In this document: positions 49,523-60,521 of the stretch, in pieces
How positions within the stretch are numbered: position 1 is the first letter of the stretch
Layout of the letters: every line of letters starts with the position of its first letter
DNA from: Coprinellus micaceus
Taxonomy: Eukaryota; Basidiomycota; Agaricomycetes; Agaricales; Psathyrellaceae
Length of the DNA: 64,000 nt
Reading direction: 5' to 3'
Assembly (NCBI GenBank): GCA_951394405.1
Contig: OX596337.1
Span: 3,720,001 to 3,784,000 of the forward strand
Translations under genes and position numbers: made by a program
The notes under the pieces: generated by a model
What the model saw: only the letters and a program-made list of their open reading frames with translations
Told to the model about the DNA's origin: nothing
Databases searched by the model: none

Positions 49523-50885
49523 CTACTTCTCTTCGCTTTGCGGCCCGAGAGGGTCGGCGAGTATGAACATGTTATCCGGAAGATCATTGGTATAGTGTTC
49601 GTGCTGCTCGCTACTCCCCGCGTTGCTTCCGCCCTGGGCTTGCAGTTTTGCGCATTCCGCCCCACCTTCCGAGCGCACTGTAAAATGTGGAAAATAACGA
49701 AAAATGTTGGGGTGAGTGGGGTCTAGGATAGATAGCTGTGCAGGAAGGGTACTGACAGTGTCGATTTAGCGCGTCCGTGCGCGCAAACTGTCTGTTGCAT
49801 CCTTCACACGTGAACGGGCGATAATTCGTATGGAGCTCTTCGTGCCGCTTGCAACCATTCTGGCGTGCAAAGCCCTTCCCGCACCCCGGCCAGTGGCATA
49901 CGAACGGTTTCTCTTCGTTATGCGATCGTATATGACCTGTCATGATAGTCAGCCTCAACCCACTCACGATATCAAAGGGAGGATGAGAGAGCCTTACCTT
50001 TCAGGTTAAACCTTCTCGTAAACGTACTCCCGCACCCAGGGAACGGACACACAAAGGACGCCTCCCGTTTCATCTCCTTGTGACCCGCCGCCACCAACGC
50101 ATTGGATGCTATCCTCGCACTCAGCGCTACCTCGTTCTCGAACCCAGCAGGGGCCCTTGAGTCAGGGGTGGTGTACTGGACCTCCCTCCCCGAGTCCGGG
50201 TCGAGATCGGGCGCGCCTACACGCGGGGAAACATTGGGCGAGGGGTAGGGGTTCATACGTTCGCTGCTCGCGGAGGGACCTCCGTACTTGGCCGACCATG
50301 ACTCCGCGCCAATACCACGGCCAGATCTCAAGCTCGAGGACGGCCCGCGGGCCTGTGGTGGTGGTTGCACACTCCTGTGCTGTAAGCCGCGACTCTGTCT
50401 ATCACCCATGCTCTGTACATTCACTGCCTTGGTTCGACGGGCACAGTCCTCCCAGCTGGCCGCCCCTGAGGCCGCCCCTTCGCCATCGTATGGGGGGGTG
50501 GGATAGTGACCACCTACTCTCCGTACTGGGAACTCCAAGCCCATCATGAGTGAGGAAGCGTTACCTGACACATCTAAACCCTGATCAAAATCCAGCAGGT
50601 CGTGGTCAAAGTCCCTCGCGGGTGAGTGGAGACCTGGAGAACCGAGACTGTCGAAACCCGACACGTCCTCGGGGTCGGAGAAGAGCTGGAAGATGGGGTG
50701 TCCCTCTGCAGTCTTGAAGGAGGGCTTGGAGTTGGGGGAGTAGGGCGAGTAGGGCGAGCTGAGCGTCAAGCGGCTTTTGGGCAGAGCGTGAGAGTTTGGA
50801 GGGCGAGCAGGGGGAGATACCGTGGTACCGTGGCCAACGCCCCTTGCCTCCGGAACGTGTTCGTGGGGCGCCAAGGAGGAGATAT
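49523..50885 (-). CDS. C2H2 zinc-finger protein (own start codon not found)
   Basis: Three exons (50885-49998, 49936-49757, 49677-49523) encode a Ser/Pro-rich region of about 265 residues and then three zinc fingers. Finger 1 is CPFPGC...FNLKGHIRSH, finger 2 CHWPGC...CKRHEELH, and finger 3 CEGC...LNRH with a following C. This three-finger array is common in basidiomycete transcription factors. No ATG opens the first exon; the first in-frame ATG is near 50547, which would drop about 110 codons of plausible protein. The exon has an acceptor-like TTTTTAAG before it and can be joined in phase to the gene just upstream (50950-52964), so it may be that gene's C-terminal part. Confidence 0.75.
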
Positions 50886-50949
50886 CTTAAAAAGCCGTCA
50901 GACAGCTCGCCAGAGAAGAGATTCGCTTGCGCGTCACAGCCCAGGGCAC

Positions 50950-52964
50950 TTACTGCGAATGGTGGAGATAAATTGTGAATATATACACTGCCCACTCTCC
51001 CCAGTAATGGTACCTGGATGAAAAGGGAGAATATATACCGTCTGTCAGAAATTCTGCCAAGTAGAAACCACCTTCACCTTCAACGCCAACCTCTACTCCA
51101 TAGTCACCAACGGTGTTTCGGGCTTCTTTCAGGACGGGGATCCAATCGTCGTCGTGGCTCACCGCAATGTCTGAACCAGTCTAAATAATAGTGTTGAGAA
51201 TGTCCGCTTAAGGACTCTCAAGGGGCGGGTATTCGTCACCTTTTCCAATATATACATATTGAGGGCGTCGCAGGGATGATACAGTCGCTAGTGAAAACTA
51301 GTGTGTCAGTCTCCGGGATTGTCAACGAGACATAATTGACACGTACTTCATTGGGCACATCTGGAAACATTGACAGGTGGAACTCACCATCGCTGGGTCC
51401 TCCACCCCGACGGGACCCGAACATAGAAGAATCGTGGCCGTGACCACCTCGCCCATGTGGACCTGGTCCCTCACCGTTGTCATGATCGTCCTCGGGAGGT
51501 GGTGGCGACGACCCCAAACCATCCTGTCCAGGCCCAGAGCTCCCTATGTCTGCAGGTGTTGCGTCCCTGACCCTCTCTCGAAAAGGCTGGGAGAAGTCCA
51601 GTTTATATCCCTTCATGAAAAGGCACTGGTCGTGTGACCCTTTTACTTCAGTCGCGCCTGAATACCCATCCGCCGTCCCTTTTTCCGTCCACACATAACG
51701 GGGAACACCAAGAGAGGCTGCGTTCGGGTCGAACCGCCTCCGGAGTAGCCTGAGAGTATCCTCCGGCGGTGTCATAGGGTCACTGAATCCCGCGAGAGCC
51801 CAACTCTCACTCTTGATACACCCCGTGACGATGTATAGACCTTCATTGTCCAGGATGCCATGCGACGCGACTGCATGTCTGTAGATTAGCTCTGCGTGCT
51901 GCAAGATGTGCTCGTATAGCGACCTTTGCACCGAGGCGGCGAGCTTCTCCGAGACCGCGGTCGATGTTATCGCAAGCACCCCCCCTTTTCGGTACGGTTC
52001 TAAGTGTCGAAATTGGAACCCTATCACATTCCTTGGGAACGTCAGTCACGAATTGCTGTGTAATGTATGTCAATAGATATACTTACTGGCCATCTGGCTC
52101 GTAGGTCGTTTTTGAAGTTGTTCCTTGAACAACGGTATCGCCCTCAGAATACTCCCTTCTAGTTATGTTCCCGATCCTGGCTGGCACGTTGTAAGGGACT
52201 TCGTAGCCTTGTGAAGTAGCAGTCCCGCGCATCGAATCTTCGTCGTCCCAGATGTTGAAAATCTTCTGAAATCCTTCCTGAACGCTGAAAATTCCAACGT
52301 CTCCTGGCATAACACCCTCCCCATCTTTGATCGGAGCTTGGGGTCGTGGCTGCCAACATGCTAACCCCTTCCCTGAGACCAGCATGCTGGTGACATATGC
52401 CTCACCCTTGGACACAGATGGCCTTGGCTTGGATACAGGAGGATCGTCTGAGTCTCCAAAAGAAGCCTGTCGTAGGAGACGCTCAGTCCCCACCACGTTC
52501 CAGACGTAAATAGGCTTACCAGAGTAAACCCAGGCAATTCTCCCATGTCCTGACTACCAGTACAAGAGGGATCAACGACCTGAAGGAAGTCAGCACATGC
52601 ATATATAGAGCATATGCGGGGGTACTTGGCGTGCCTCGTTGCGACCTTTGAACGAATTCAAGCATCTGCTCAAGATTGCCCGCATAAATTGACTCCATTC
52701 TGGTGATTCTCTATCGATCGCGCGAGGACTTGGTTGAGAGTGGTCCTCTCCACCTCCCAGATTGGAGCGAAGCGCGAGATGTTGAACATCTCGCTGCTTG
52801 CCTTTCCCCTTCGTACTCTGGGTGTAGACATAGATTGACGTTCCCTGGTTGACCATGTTTCCCCCCGCGGTTTTGGCATCCACGCTATGTATGAGTAGAT
52901 CATGGGCGTCATGGAGGACGTCAAGTTTGGTAGGTTCAGCGCCGCCGTTGTTCTGTGAATCCAT
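50950..52964 (-). CDS. undescribed Agaricomycete family protein, copy A
   Basis: Exons 52964-52626, 52579-52520, 52466-52087, 52031-51347, 51287-51240 and 51180-50950 join to about 580 codons. An N-terminal LHDAHDLLIHSVDAKTAGGN segment resembles a short motif seen at the start of many Agaricomycete proteins. A conserved region follows: GKGLACWQPRPQ, GVMPGDVGIFSVQEGFQKIFNIWDDE, GLYIVTGCIKSESWALAGFS, and near the end YHPCDALNMYILEK and VSHDDDWIP. From memory this is a widespread mushroom family of unknown function. The Gly/His/Asp-rich linker (GPGPHGRGGHGHD) is low complexity. Copy B lies at 57741-59653. The last exon may instead end at 51039 and splice onward into the zinc-finger exons. Confidence 0.7.
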
Positions 52965-53305
52965 GTGCTTGCGACAAGATCGCGAAAAGAAATGAGAGGG
53001 CCGGGTGTGAGGTGGTATTGGTAGGGGATAGGGCTGAAAAAGTCGAATTGGGAGTGAGAACCTTGTTTTGCCCTGTTACAGGTTTGTGCAATGCCTCGAG
53101 GTTGCAGCGTGTTCTGTGGATTTGGCGTCAAAGCCACGAGGCTAGTGTGCCGTGGACGCCAAATGCCAGGTGCTCATTAACACTCATTACCGAATCCTAG
53201 TAGATCGCAGCATTTGCTTGTCGCGAAATGAAGCGGTGTGGCCAAATGGCGTCCATAGGCACTAAAAAGCGACGTCGTGTGTGTGTCGGACGTTCCAAGG
53301 ATGGA

Positions 53306-53485
53306 TACGTGCAAGGAGGACGCGGCGCATGCTGACGGATCTGAACTATCATGAGAGGATGAAGGATTGTGTGTCAACAATGGGAGTGGTTGCCTGAGGA
53401 TAGGGGTGTGGGGAATATGATGGGTATGATTGAGGGCTTTGTGTCGAGGGCGAGGGAGACGGGCAGGGCGGCTAGTTCGGCTTGA
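53306..53485 (+). pseudogene. SMC5 3'-end remnant
   Basis: Codons matching the end of SMC5 (GTGCAAGGAGGACGCGGCG, then CTGAACTATCATGAGAGGATG) are present, but several small deletions break the frame. The last 25 codons and the stop are nearly unchanged. Confidence 0.9.
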
Positions 53486-53803
53486 GCTCACAGTATCAAG
53501 GTCCCTTCGACGCCAGTTCTTCTGACACTTTCGCTTTCCTCCGTTCAAGTTCTGTCTCTTTTTGTACACCGCTCCGCCCAATCACTCACCCATCCCCTCC
53601 TTCTCCCCCCACACTTGCACATACGCCCTAGTCTCGTCGTCCCTATCCACCGTTAATCACTGTACATATCGTTCTGAATTGCCCATCCTTTTGCACATAA
53701 TAGACTCTGTCTGCATCTCACCATACCCTTTACTCTCAGGAAGTCTCTTATGAAAACTTCAATCGGTCAGTCATGAGCAGAAGCCAAAAAGTCAATCTCA
53801 TTT

Positions 53804-55256
53804 TCAAAGCTGTATCTTCTCTTTGGACTCCCCCCACTTCTTCTTCGCCGCCTGAATACAACTTCCCAGAGCATCCGTCGATGCACTCCCGAGCCCGAAC
53901 TGGGATACGGAGATGAGCTCCCCGGTGGAGTTGTCGAGGAGGACGGTGAGGGTGGTGTCGAGGAGGGGTTCTTCGAATGCGGTGGGGTCGGAGAGGATCC
54001 GATTTCTGTGGTTCAGAGGTTAAGGTGAATAAGGGAAAGGGCGGGGGAAAAGGGAGCGGACAGCAGAAGGAGTGACGTACGAGTCGAAAACCCCGAAGGA
54101 CGCAGATACGGGTGTCCTTTTGATGTCGAGCGGTATCCGCTCTGCTTTGCGCGAGCAGGTCGTCCGTTTTGTGAGTTCGTCGTAGGTAGCTTTCGGTAGT
54201 CGGGCTGAAGTAGACCAAGGGAGCAGGTCAGCGTAACCATCCAAAGGTTCAAAGCCGGCCAGAATGGTAGCACAGGGAAGACTTATTGACGCACTGTTTT
54301 TGAGAGCTGCGACCATCGCGAGGAGAGTCGCGTCGAACGCGTTCCCGTCGTAGTTTATGCATGTCGCGTCGACGTAGAGGACCCATACGGATTTGTTGGG
54401 TTGGATGCAGAGGGATTCGAGGGGGAGGATGTTGGATCTGTAGCAGAAGAATTCGAGGTGAGCTTTCCTGAATCGCCTCCCGTCTGGCCCGTCGTCTTCT
54501 CTCCCATTAGGTAGAAGATACGACGCAGGACAAGATGATACTGAATGCTACTTACGCAATGAGAGCTTCGTTCAGCCGGTCCGAGAGAACCTGAGCATCG
54601 TCGGTTGGTGGGCCAGGCTTGAAACGAGGCGAACACATTGCGGGGAGATCGAGATTTGGAACTGGAGTATTCTTTCGTCAGCTCTTTGAAATACAAGGGG
54701 TATCGGAGAAGAGATGGAAGCCCATCAACGCAGCCTGAATCGACTCGAGATGAAAGGCCATGGCACGATAGAAATCGACCTCAAGGCGCCTTGTACTTTC
54801 GTCCTTCTTCACCTCGCCTCTTTCCATGGGAACGTGGTACAGAGAACAGTCTAGATGTGAACGGTAAGACTCACCGAGGAATCCTCGGTTCCCAGCATCG
54901 AGCTCGGGCTCCGCGATCTCAGCTTTAACACCACAAACGACTGTCGTATTTCCCAATCGGACAAGCGCCGAGCCATCCGCTGTGGATATTGAACCTGTAT
55001 CGAACACACCCATTCCAATGCCCATCCTTCAGTACCCCGTACTCATTCACTCGCAGAGCGTGTACGTACCGGTGTTCACAGAAACGTCTCTCCACCCCTC
55101 CAACGCCCTTCCATCTGGTCGAAACCCCTCTGCTAGGAACCGTTCGAGATACGCTCTGGGGTGTAGTCTCTGGAAGATGGAAGCCTGGAGAGCTTCGTTT
55201 TCTTGAGGCGAGAGTCCAGTGGGCAATTTTGGCTGAAAGGGTGCAGCAGTCATCAT
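53804..55256 (-). CDS. RRP43: exosome complex component RRP43 (RNase PH fold)
   Basis: Six exons (55256-55070, 54994-54875, 54661-54556, 54437-54295, 54204-54081, 54005-53804) join to 293 codons. RRP43 is one of six RNase PH-like subunits forming the ring of the RNA exosome, which guides RNA to the Rrp44 and Rrp6 nucleases; in eukaryotes it is catalytically inert. Typical features are [15 protein letters not shown] at the N-terminus, [40 protein letters not shown], and a C-terminal [20 protein letters not shown] with [10 protein letters not shown]. It is convergent with the SMC5 remnant. A damaged second copy lies at 47527-48108. Confidence 0.92.
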
Positions 55257-55811
55257 GGTTGGGAGAAAGGTGGTGGTTTGGAGTAAGCGCTCAAGATGAT
55301 GGTCAAGAAAAGAGACGCGCTGCCTGGCTGATGGTGATCTGAGCGCCTAAATCGGGGAAGCCCCTATCTTCGATCTCGACTTGGCGTCCGAGATGTGCAT
55401 GTCGAGATGCGAGGCCTTGTCGAAGGGGGTTACGAGCTCTTGGGAAATGCTCAAGATAGGGAGCGCGATTCTAACATATACATATTCCGGTTAAGTTGTT
55501 AATATAGTTGTCCACGTTGTCGGTACTGCAGTCCAAAGAGGGGTCTTGAAGAGGAACTGTGTAGGCTAAGCAGGAGGAATATCGTAAGGAGCATGTAGAT
55601 AGGACTGAAGGTAGAAATAAGACACGATCACTTCGCAGGTATGGTCCATCGCCCCCACCACCAGGGAAGCTATCCGCATCGTCTTCCACAATTGTGTCAC
55701 TTTCGCCTCTCCGAAAGGCCCTTTTCCTTGCATCGACGATGGCCTCGGGCTGGACAGTCCCATTACTCTGAAGCTCTACAAATCGTAGCGGCGCGGCTCG
55801 GCAGCGCCAGT

Positions 55812-56729
55812 CCCCGACTCACAAAGTTGATATTTGAACAAATCACCGGCGGCTCTTCTCGCGGAGCGAAGGGATCTAGGGTGGTCCCGCAGAAGTGTAC
55901 CTTCAAATGTCTTCAATGTTCACGTTCTTGAAATCGACAGAACCGGTCAGACTTAGGTGAGGGAAGGTCCCCTCGACTGAACGCGAAGGGCAGGGGTAGG
56001 CGATGCACGCACGTCAGTCGCGAGTCGGTACGTGCGGTAGAAACCTTTGCGTTCAGAAACCACATATCATCATCAATTTGTCCCGCTCATTCTGCATATT
56101 CGTGTTCTGTACACCAACAGAAACACATATTCCCCAGCGGTTTTTTTTACATCAGAGATCCGTAGATACAGTTATTCGGGTTTGGATGGCCTGCCTCAGT
56201 CCCCATCCCACATAACACCACAAGTGCGTCGCTTCGATCCGCAACAAATTATCGGAGTAACCGTCTTCTGAGAAGAAAATGCCCCGAGTGGAGGATCTCG
56301 TCCGGCGAAAGACATCTGAAAGGCGTCACCATCTCGGGCATAGGGATATCTTGGGGGTAGCATGTGGAGTCGTAGAAGGTCGGATATTGCTCAAAGTCGT
56401 GGGGCTGCCAACTAAGAGAGGGCAGTCCTCCTGATAAAGGACACGGGTGACGTGCGAAGGTCGTTTCAACAGGGGAAACATGAAGAGGAAGGAAGGGGAC
56501 GGTGTCAATAGGGGCGACGGGACAGAGAACTTCGGGGGGATGCGCAGCTCGGGGAGTGGAGGGAGCGAGGTGGGGGTTGAGAATGAAGACTTAGACTGAC
56601 GCCATTTGCTCCGCAGGAGATAAGATGAGATGAGATGCGACAACATTCTCACGGCCTGTAGTTCAAGTGACAGACGAGCATAGACCGTTTCCTGGGTACA
56701 GAACCCTCCCCCACTTTGTGGAGTCGGGG
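55812..56729. mobile_element. possible inserted element with short inverted ends
   Basis: The interval 55787-56735 is absent from unit A at the matching place. Near its ends lie CCCCGACTCACAAAG (55812-55826) and the near-complement CTTTGTGGAGTCGGGG (56714-56729), inverted repeats with a one-base gap. No clean target-site duplication is seen and no transposase frame is inside. It could instead be sequence lost from unit A. Confidence 0.4.
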
Positions 56730-56738
56730 ATGCATCGA

Positions 56739-57568
56739 CTATGTAACGCCCACGAATGAATGGCCAAGGTGTTGCTTCGAGTCAGTTTCAATTGAATCAA
56801 GCGAACTTTCGATTGGCTCGATCTTCAAGTCGATGACCTCTTCCTCAACCCTGACTACCCATTTTTTCTGAAGTTCCTCTTGTTCATCAATCATTGCCCA
56901 CAATGAACCAACGTGCGCCTTCGAGTCAATTTCAGTCGGCGTCGTTGGACCGATGGCGTCGTAGAGTACCCTGCGAAGGGCGAAGACGGCTGTGGGGTCG
57001 AGCACGTGAACGAGTGGCTCGAAATCGAGGAATTCACCTCCGAAAATGTGCTCCCTCACGGCACTGAATGCAGCGAGTGCGCCAGTGTCTCTCTCAGTAT
57101 GAGTTCCGCTCGACACCGACCCACTCGTGGTGCTAAATTCGCCAGGAGTCATCGAGACCGTGCTTTCGGCATTCTCCTCCGAGTCCATGGAGGCGTCTGG
57201 GTAATTCCCTTCCGGCGCATCGAACCGGACATCTGACTGCTTTGGCGTCAGACGACCGTCGTTCTCCTCTACGTCGGACATCACGACATCACCAATGCCA
57301 CTGATTGAAGAGCTGGAGAAAGGGTCGTCCAATTGGCGGCTTCTCTTGTTGTTGTCGTGCAAGTTTGGGTCCTGCGCTCGGCGCTTCCGAGCGTTTCCAG
57401 TCGTCAACTCCGCCTTGGCTAAACGGAAGCTTGCGCCGCTCTGCGTCGGATTTACATCGTGACTGTACTCTTCGACTATTTCCATAGGCTCGACGGGTGA
57501 AAGAGTGCTGGATTCCGCAGTCGGCGCTGCTCGCTTTTCGCGGTCGTCCGGGGTAAGTGACGCCACGC
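56739..57568 (-). CDS. acidic, Ser-rich protein region (probable C-terminal exon of copy B)
   Basis: An open frame of 276 codons without an ATG at its start, preceded by a good acceptor (CATCTTCAG). It begins VASLTPDDREKR, contains a basic patch NARKRR, long acidic Ser/Thr stretches, and a more ordered end (FALRRVLYDAIG, HVGSLWAMIDEQEELQKKW, VIDLKIEPIESS). No family is recognised. It joins in phase to the exon 57851-57755 of the upstream family gene through a GTGCGT donor, so it is probably the C-terminal part of that gene. The alternative is an independent gene with an unseen first exon. Confidence 0.5.
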
Positions 57569-57740
57569 CTGAAGATGTGTTAGGAATGTTGAGTGCTGCT
57601 TCGATGAGAGATTCTGCATACCGTAAGCCGTCGAAATGAAACCAGAGTACGCAAGATCAGAGGGCCGATGGGGTGGGACTGCATATGAAGAGTGAGCGAA
57701 GAAGGGAAATCTATTGGGCGCGGCCCAGTGGCGCACGGGA

Positions 57741-59653
57741 CTAGTGGAACGCACTTCGATTGCCTTCTGTCAACCCATGCTCATTGTTTGCGTCCCCTCG
57801 CAAAATAGGGATCCAATCGTCATCATGGCTCAGTGCAAAATCCAAACCAGTCTACGAACAAAGTTCAGCCTAAAGAACCTTAGGTCTTGGGTGAATTTTC
57901 ATCACTTTTGCTAGCAGGTACTCGTTTATTGTGTCGCAGGAGTGGTGCAACTGTGATAGAGTCAGCGCCTGCGGATGAAATTCTATACCATGTGGAGATA
58001 CAGTACGTACCGTTCAGCTCGAACCGTCGGGAAACGACGAGACACGTATGCAACTGTCGCTGGGCCCATTATCACTTCCAGACAGAGCGCCAGTGCCCCC
58101 AAAACTATGCCCTCCTCCACCTTGCGTGTTTGGGCCACGCCCAGAGTCATGCTCATCTGTCAGAGGAGGTTCCGTTGAGCCCCAGTCATGAGATCCGGGT
58201 CCAGAGCTTCCTGAATCTGAAGGTGGCGTGCGCCTAACCCTCGTTCGGAAGGACTGCGAACATCCTAGCTTGAATCCGTGCAGAAACAGGCACTGATCCT
58301 GAGACCCCTCCTCCTCACTGGTGCCCGAATATCCATCTGCCGACCCTTTCGCCGTCCACATATACTTAGGGACCCCGGGTAAGTCCGCGTTCTGGCCACG
58401 CCGTCGCCTAACAAGTCTTAAGATGTTGCTTGGTGGGGTCATAGGATCGGAGAATCCTGCAAGAGCCCAGCTCTCGCTCTTCATGCACCCGGTAACGATA
58501 TAAAGCCCTTCGGTGTCCGGAATCCGCTGAATGGTAGTCGCGTGTCGGTAGATGGGCTCCGCATACCGTGATACAAGCTCGTACAGCATTGTGTGTTCTG
58601 AGGCCGTTAGCTTCTCCGACATTGTGGTCGATGTGATCGCAAGAATTCCACCCCTGCAGTGCGGTTCCAGGTACCGAAATTCAAAGCCTGTGACATTTCT
58701 ACCCAGTGTTAAAAGGGATGTAGGACGCAATGCAGATGTACGATGTGCTCACAAGTCTTCTGGTTGATAGAAAGTTTCTGATGTGGCACCCTGAACTACA
58801 GTGTCGCCTTCGATATGTTCCCGTTTTTTGACGACATTCGCAGCCTTGGCTGGTATGGTATATAGAACGGCATCGGATTCTGCCACGCCGGTGTGTCGAA
58901 TCGACTCTTCATCGTCCCAAAGGTTGAAAATCTTCTGAAAGCCGTCTTGGACGCTGAATAACCCCACATCACCCGGCATAACCCCTTGGCCGTCTTTAAT
59001 GGGGTGTCTAGGTTTAGGTTGCCAGCATGCTAGTCCTTTCCCTGAAAGCAACATGCTGATAACATATGCTTCTCCTTTGGATATGGATGCCCGCGATGCA
59101 GAGGGAGGGGGGTCATCAGGATTTCCGAGCGCAGCCTTCCGAGTCGCACAATGAGCTGGTATTGCTGTTGATGAATGCAGACTTACCAAACTGAATTCGC
59201 CCTGGTCTTCAGGGAGCTGTGCACCATCCATGTTCGGAGTGGAGGGTCCTGCGTCCTGTACAGAATTAAGTTCGAATGGTACTCAAAATATAGATGATTC
59301 CTTACGGGTTCAACCGACTCGGACGGATGTCCTTGCAGAGAGCTCAACCACTTAGTTAGAACCCCCCGCATGTATTGGCCCCATTCCGGTGATCGCCTGT
59401 CCACTACTCGACGGACGGCTTGAGCTGGGGCCATCCCAGTGCCGGAATCTCCTGAAGCGTACTCAGGTTCTGGAGGTTCCACTCGCCGTTTTCTGTCTGT
59501 ATTTAGATTGCAGTTAATGAAGATGGGTGCCGCCTGGCTGATCGTATTCCCGCCAACGACGTTAGTGTCGACGTCGCGAACTGATAAGTTGTGGGCGCCA
59601 TCGAACAGGGCAAGTCCTACACGCTCGGCCTGAGCGCTAGCCACCGACGCCAT
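57741..59653 (-). pseudogene. undescribed Agaricomycete family protein, copy B, with an in-frame TGA
   Basis: Exons 59653-59306, 59255-59187, 59135-58753, 58698-58011, 57950-57906 and 57851-57741 stay in phase throughout. They encode the same order of motifs as copy A: LFDGAHNLSVRDVDTNVVGGN, GKGLACWQPKPRHP, GVMPGDVGLFSVQDGFQKIF, GLYIVTGCMKSESWALAGFS, then CDTINEYLLAK and LSHDDDWIP. One codon, TGA at 58014-58016, lies just before the donor of exon 4 and would stop translation at residue 494, removing the conserved C-terminal motif. The downstream exons are otherwise undamaged, so the stop is recent, is read through, or is bypassed by a splice choice I cannot see. Confidence 0.7.
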
Positions 59654-60521
59654 GTTGCAAGAGCTTGGAGCGACTGAATCGATGGAGGCGAAAGAGAAAG
59701 GTTGCGAAGACTCGAAGTCTGCGGAATCACAGCATGCCTTTCCCGAAACGGTGAACGATGGGGCCGTGGTAACTCCTGGTGAGGGGACCAAGCAAGGCCC
59801 CACAGGAATTACCTGAGGATGGTACGATCGTTGGGCGCCTAAGCACGCCGACGGAGTCAAACCTAGTTGGGGGCATTGCCCCGATAGGCGGGAACAATCG
59901 CTTAGAGCGGGAGTGCCACAGAGGTACTCCAAACAGAACTATACCCTACCGTCAAGTTCGGATACACGATTATCGCACCAGTGCCTCGGGCAAGAGTCGG
60001 TGCCTCGTCCCCAACACGATCCAAGGAACCCACCCTAACCTCCGGCCACCTCCTCCCCATCTCAAGCCTCAAGTCCCTACCCAACTCTCATAGCCAGCTC
60101 TTCGAGAAATGACCCAAACTGTAGGAGAGCGGCTTGACGCTTGGGCTGTACGTGGGGCTAGCAGGTCCAAGGACGCTAATGTGAAGAGTTGTTGCTGGGT
60201 GGAATTAGTCGATGGCATGATGCGCAGTAGAATGGTGAGGGACCCTCACCTCACCTTTGTGATATAACATAGATATGGTATAAAATCTAGAGTAAGGCAC
60301 TCAGGAGGGCATGTGAGCCTGAGAGTGAGCAGCATGCTATACAAAAAATGAAGAGACGAGATAGAACGACCACAAGGGCGCGCATATGAATACATACATG
60401 GGAGTGGATGAGCTCGAGTTGGCGACTTAAGTTAGGGGATAGCGACAGTCCGTCGAATAGCTAATGAAAGGGGAGAAAGGGATAGCGCGCCGTGAAGCAG
60501 TCAGTCCACGGCGACGACGAA
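59654..60521. other. intergenic region
   Basis: This is the promoter of copy B plus a repeated segment (see 59905-60150). There is no other gene. Confidence 0.5.
59905..60150. repeat. dispersed repeat, copy 1
   Basis: This aligns in the same direction with 63280-63530. Shared strings include GTGCCACAG, TACTCCAAAC, ATTATCGCACCAGTGCC and ACACGATCCAAGGAACCCAC. The nature of the repeat is unknown; no inverted ends are seen. Confidence 0.7.

Larger units (their letters stand above)
53306..56900. repeat. segmental duplication, unit B
   Basis: This is the counterpart of 47004-48850. It contains a decayed SMC5 tail, the intergenic sequence, complete RRP43, its upstream region, and then the acidic frame. 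Between 55787 and 56735 about 950 bases have no match in unit A. The period between units is about 6.3 kb at SMC5 and RRP43 and about 6.7 kb at the family genes further on. Confidence 0.88.
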
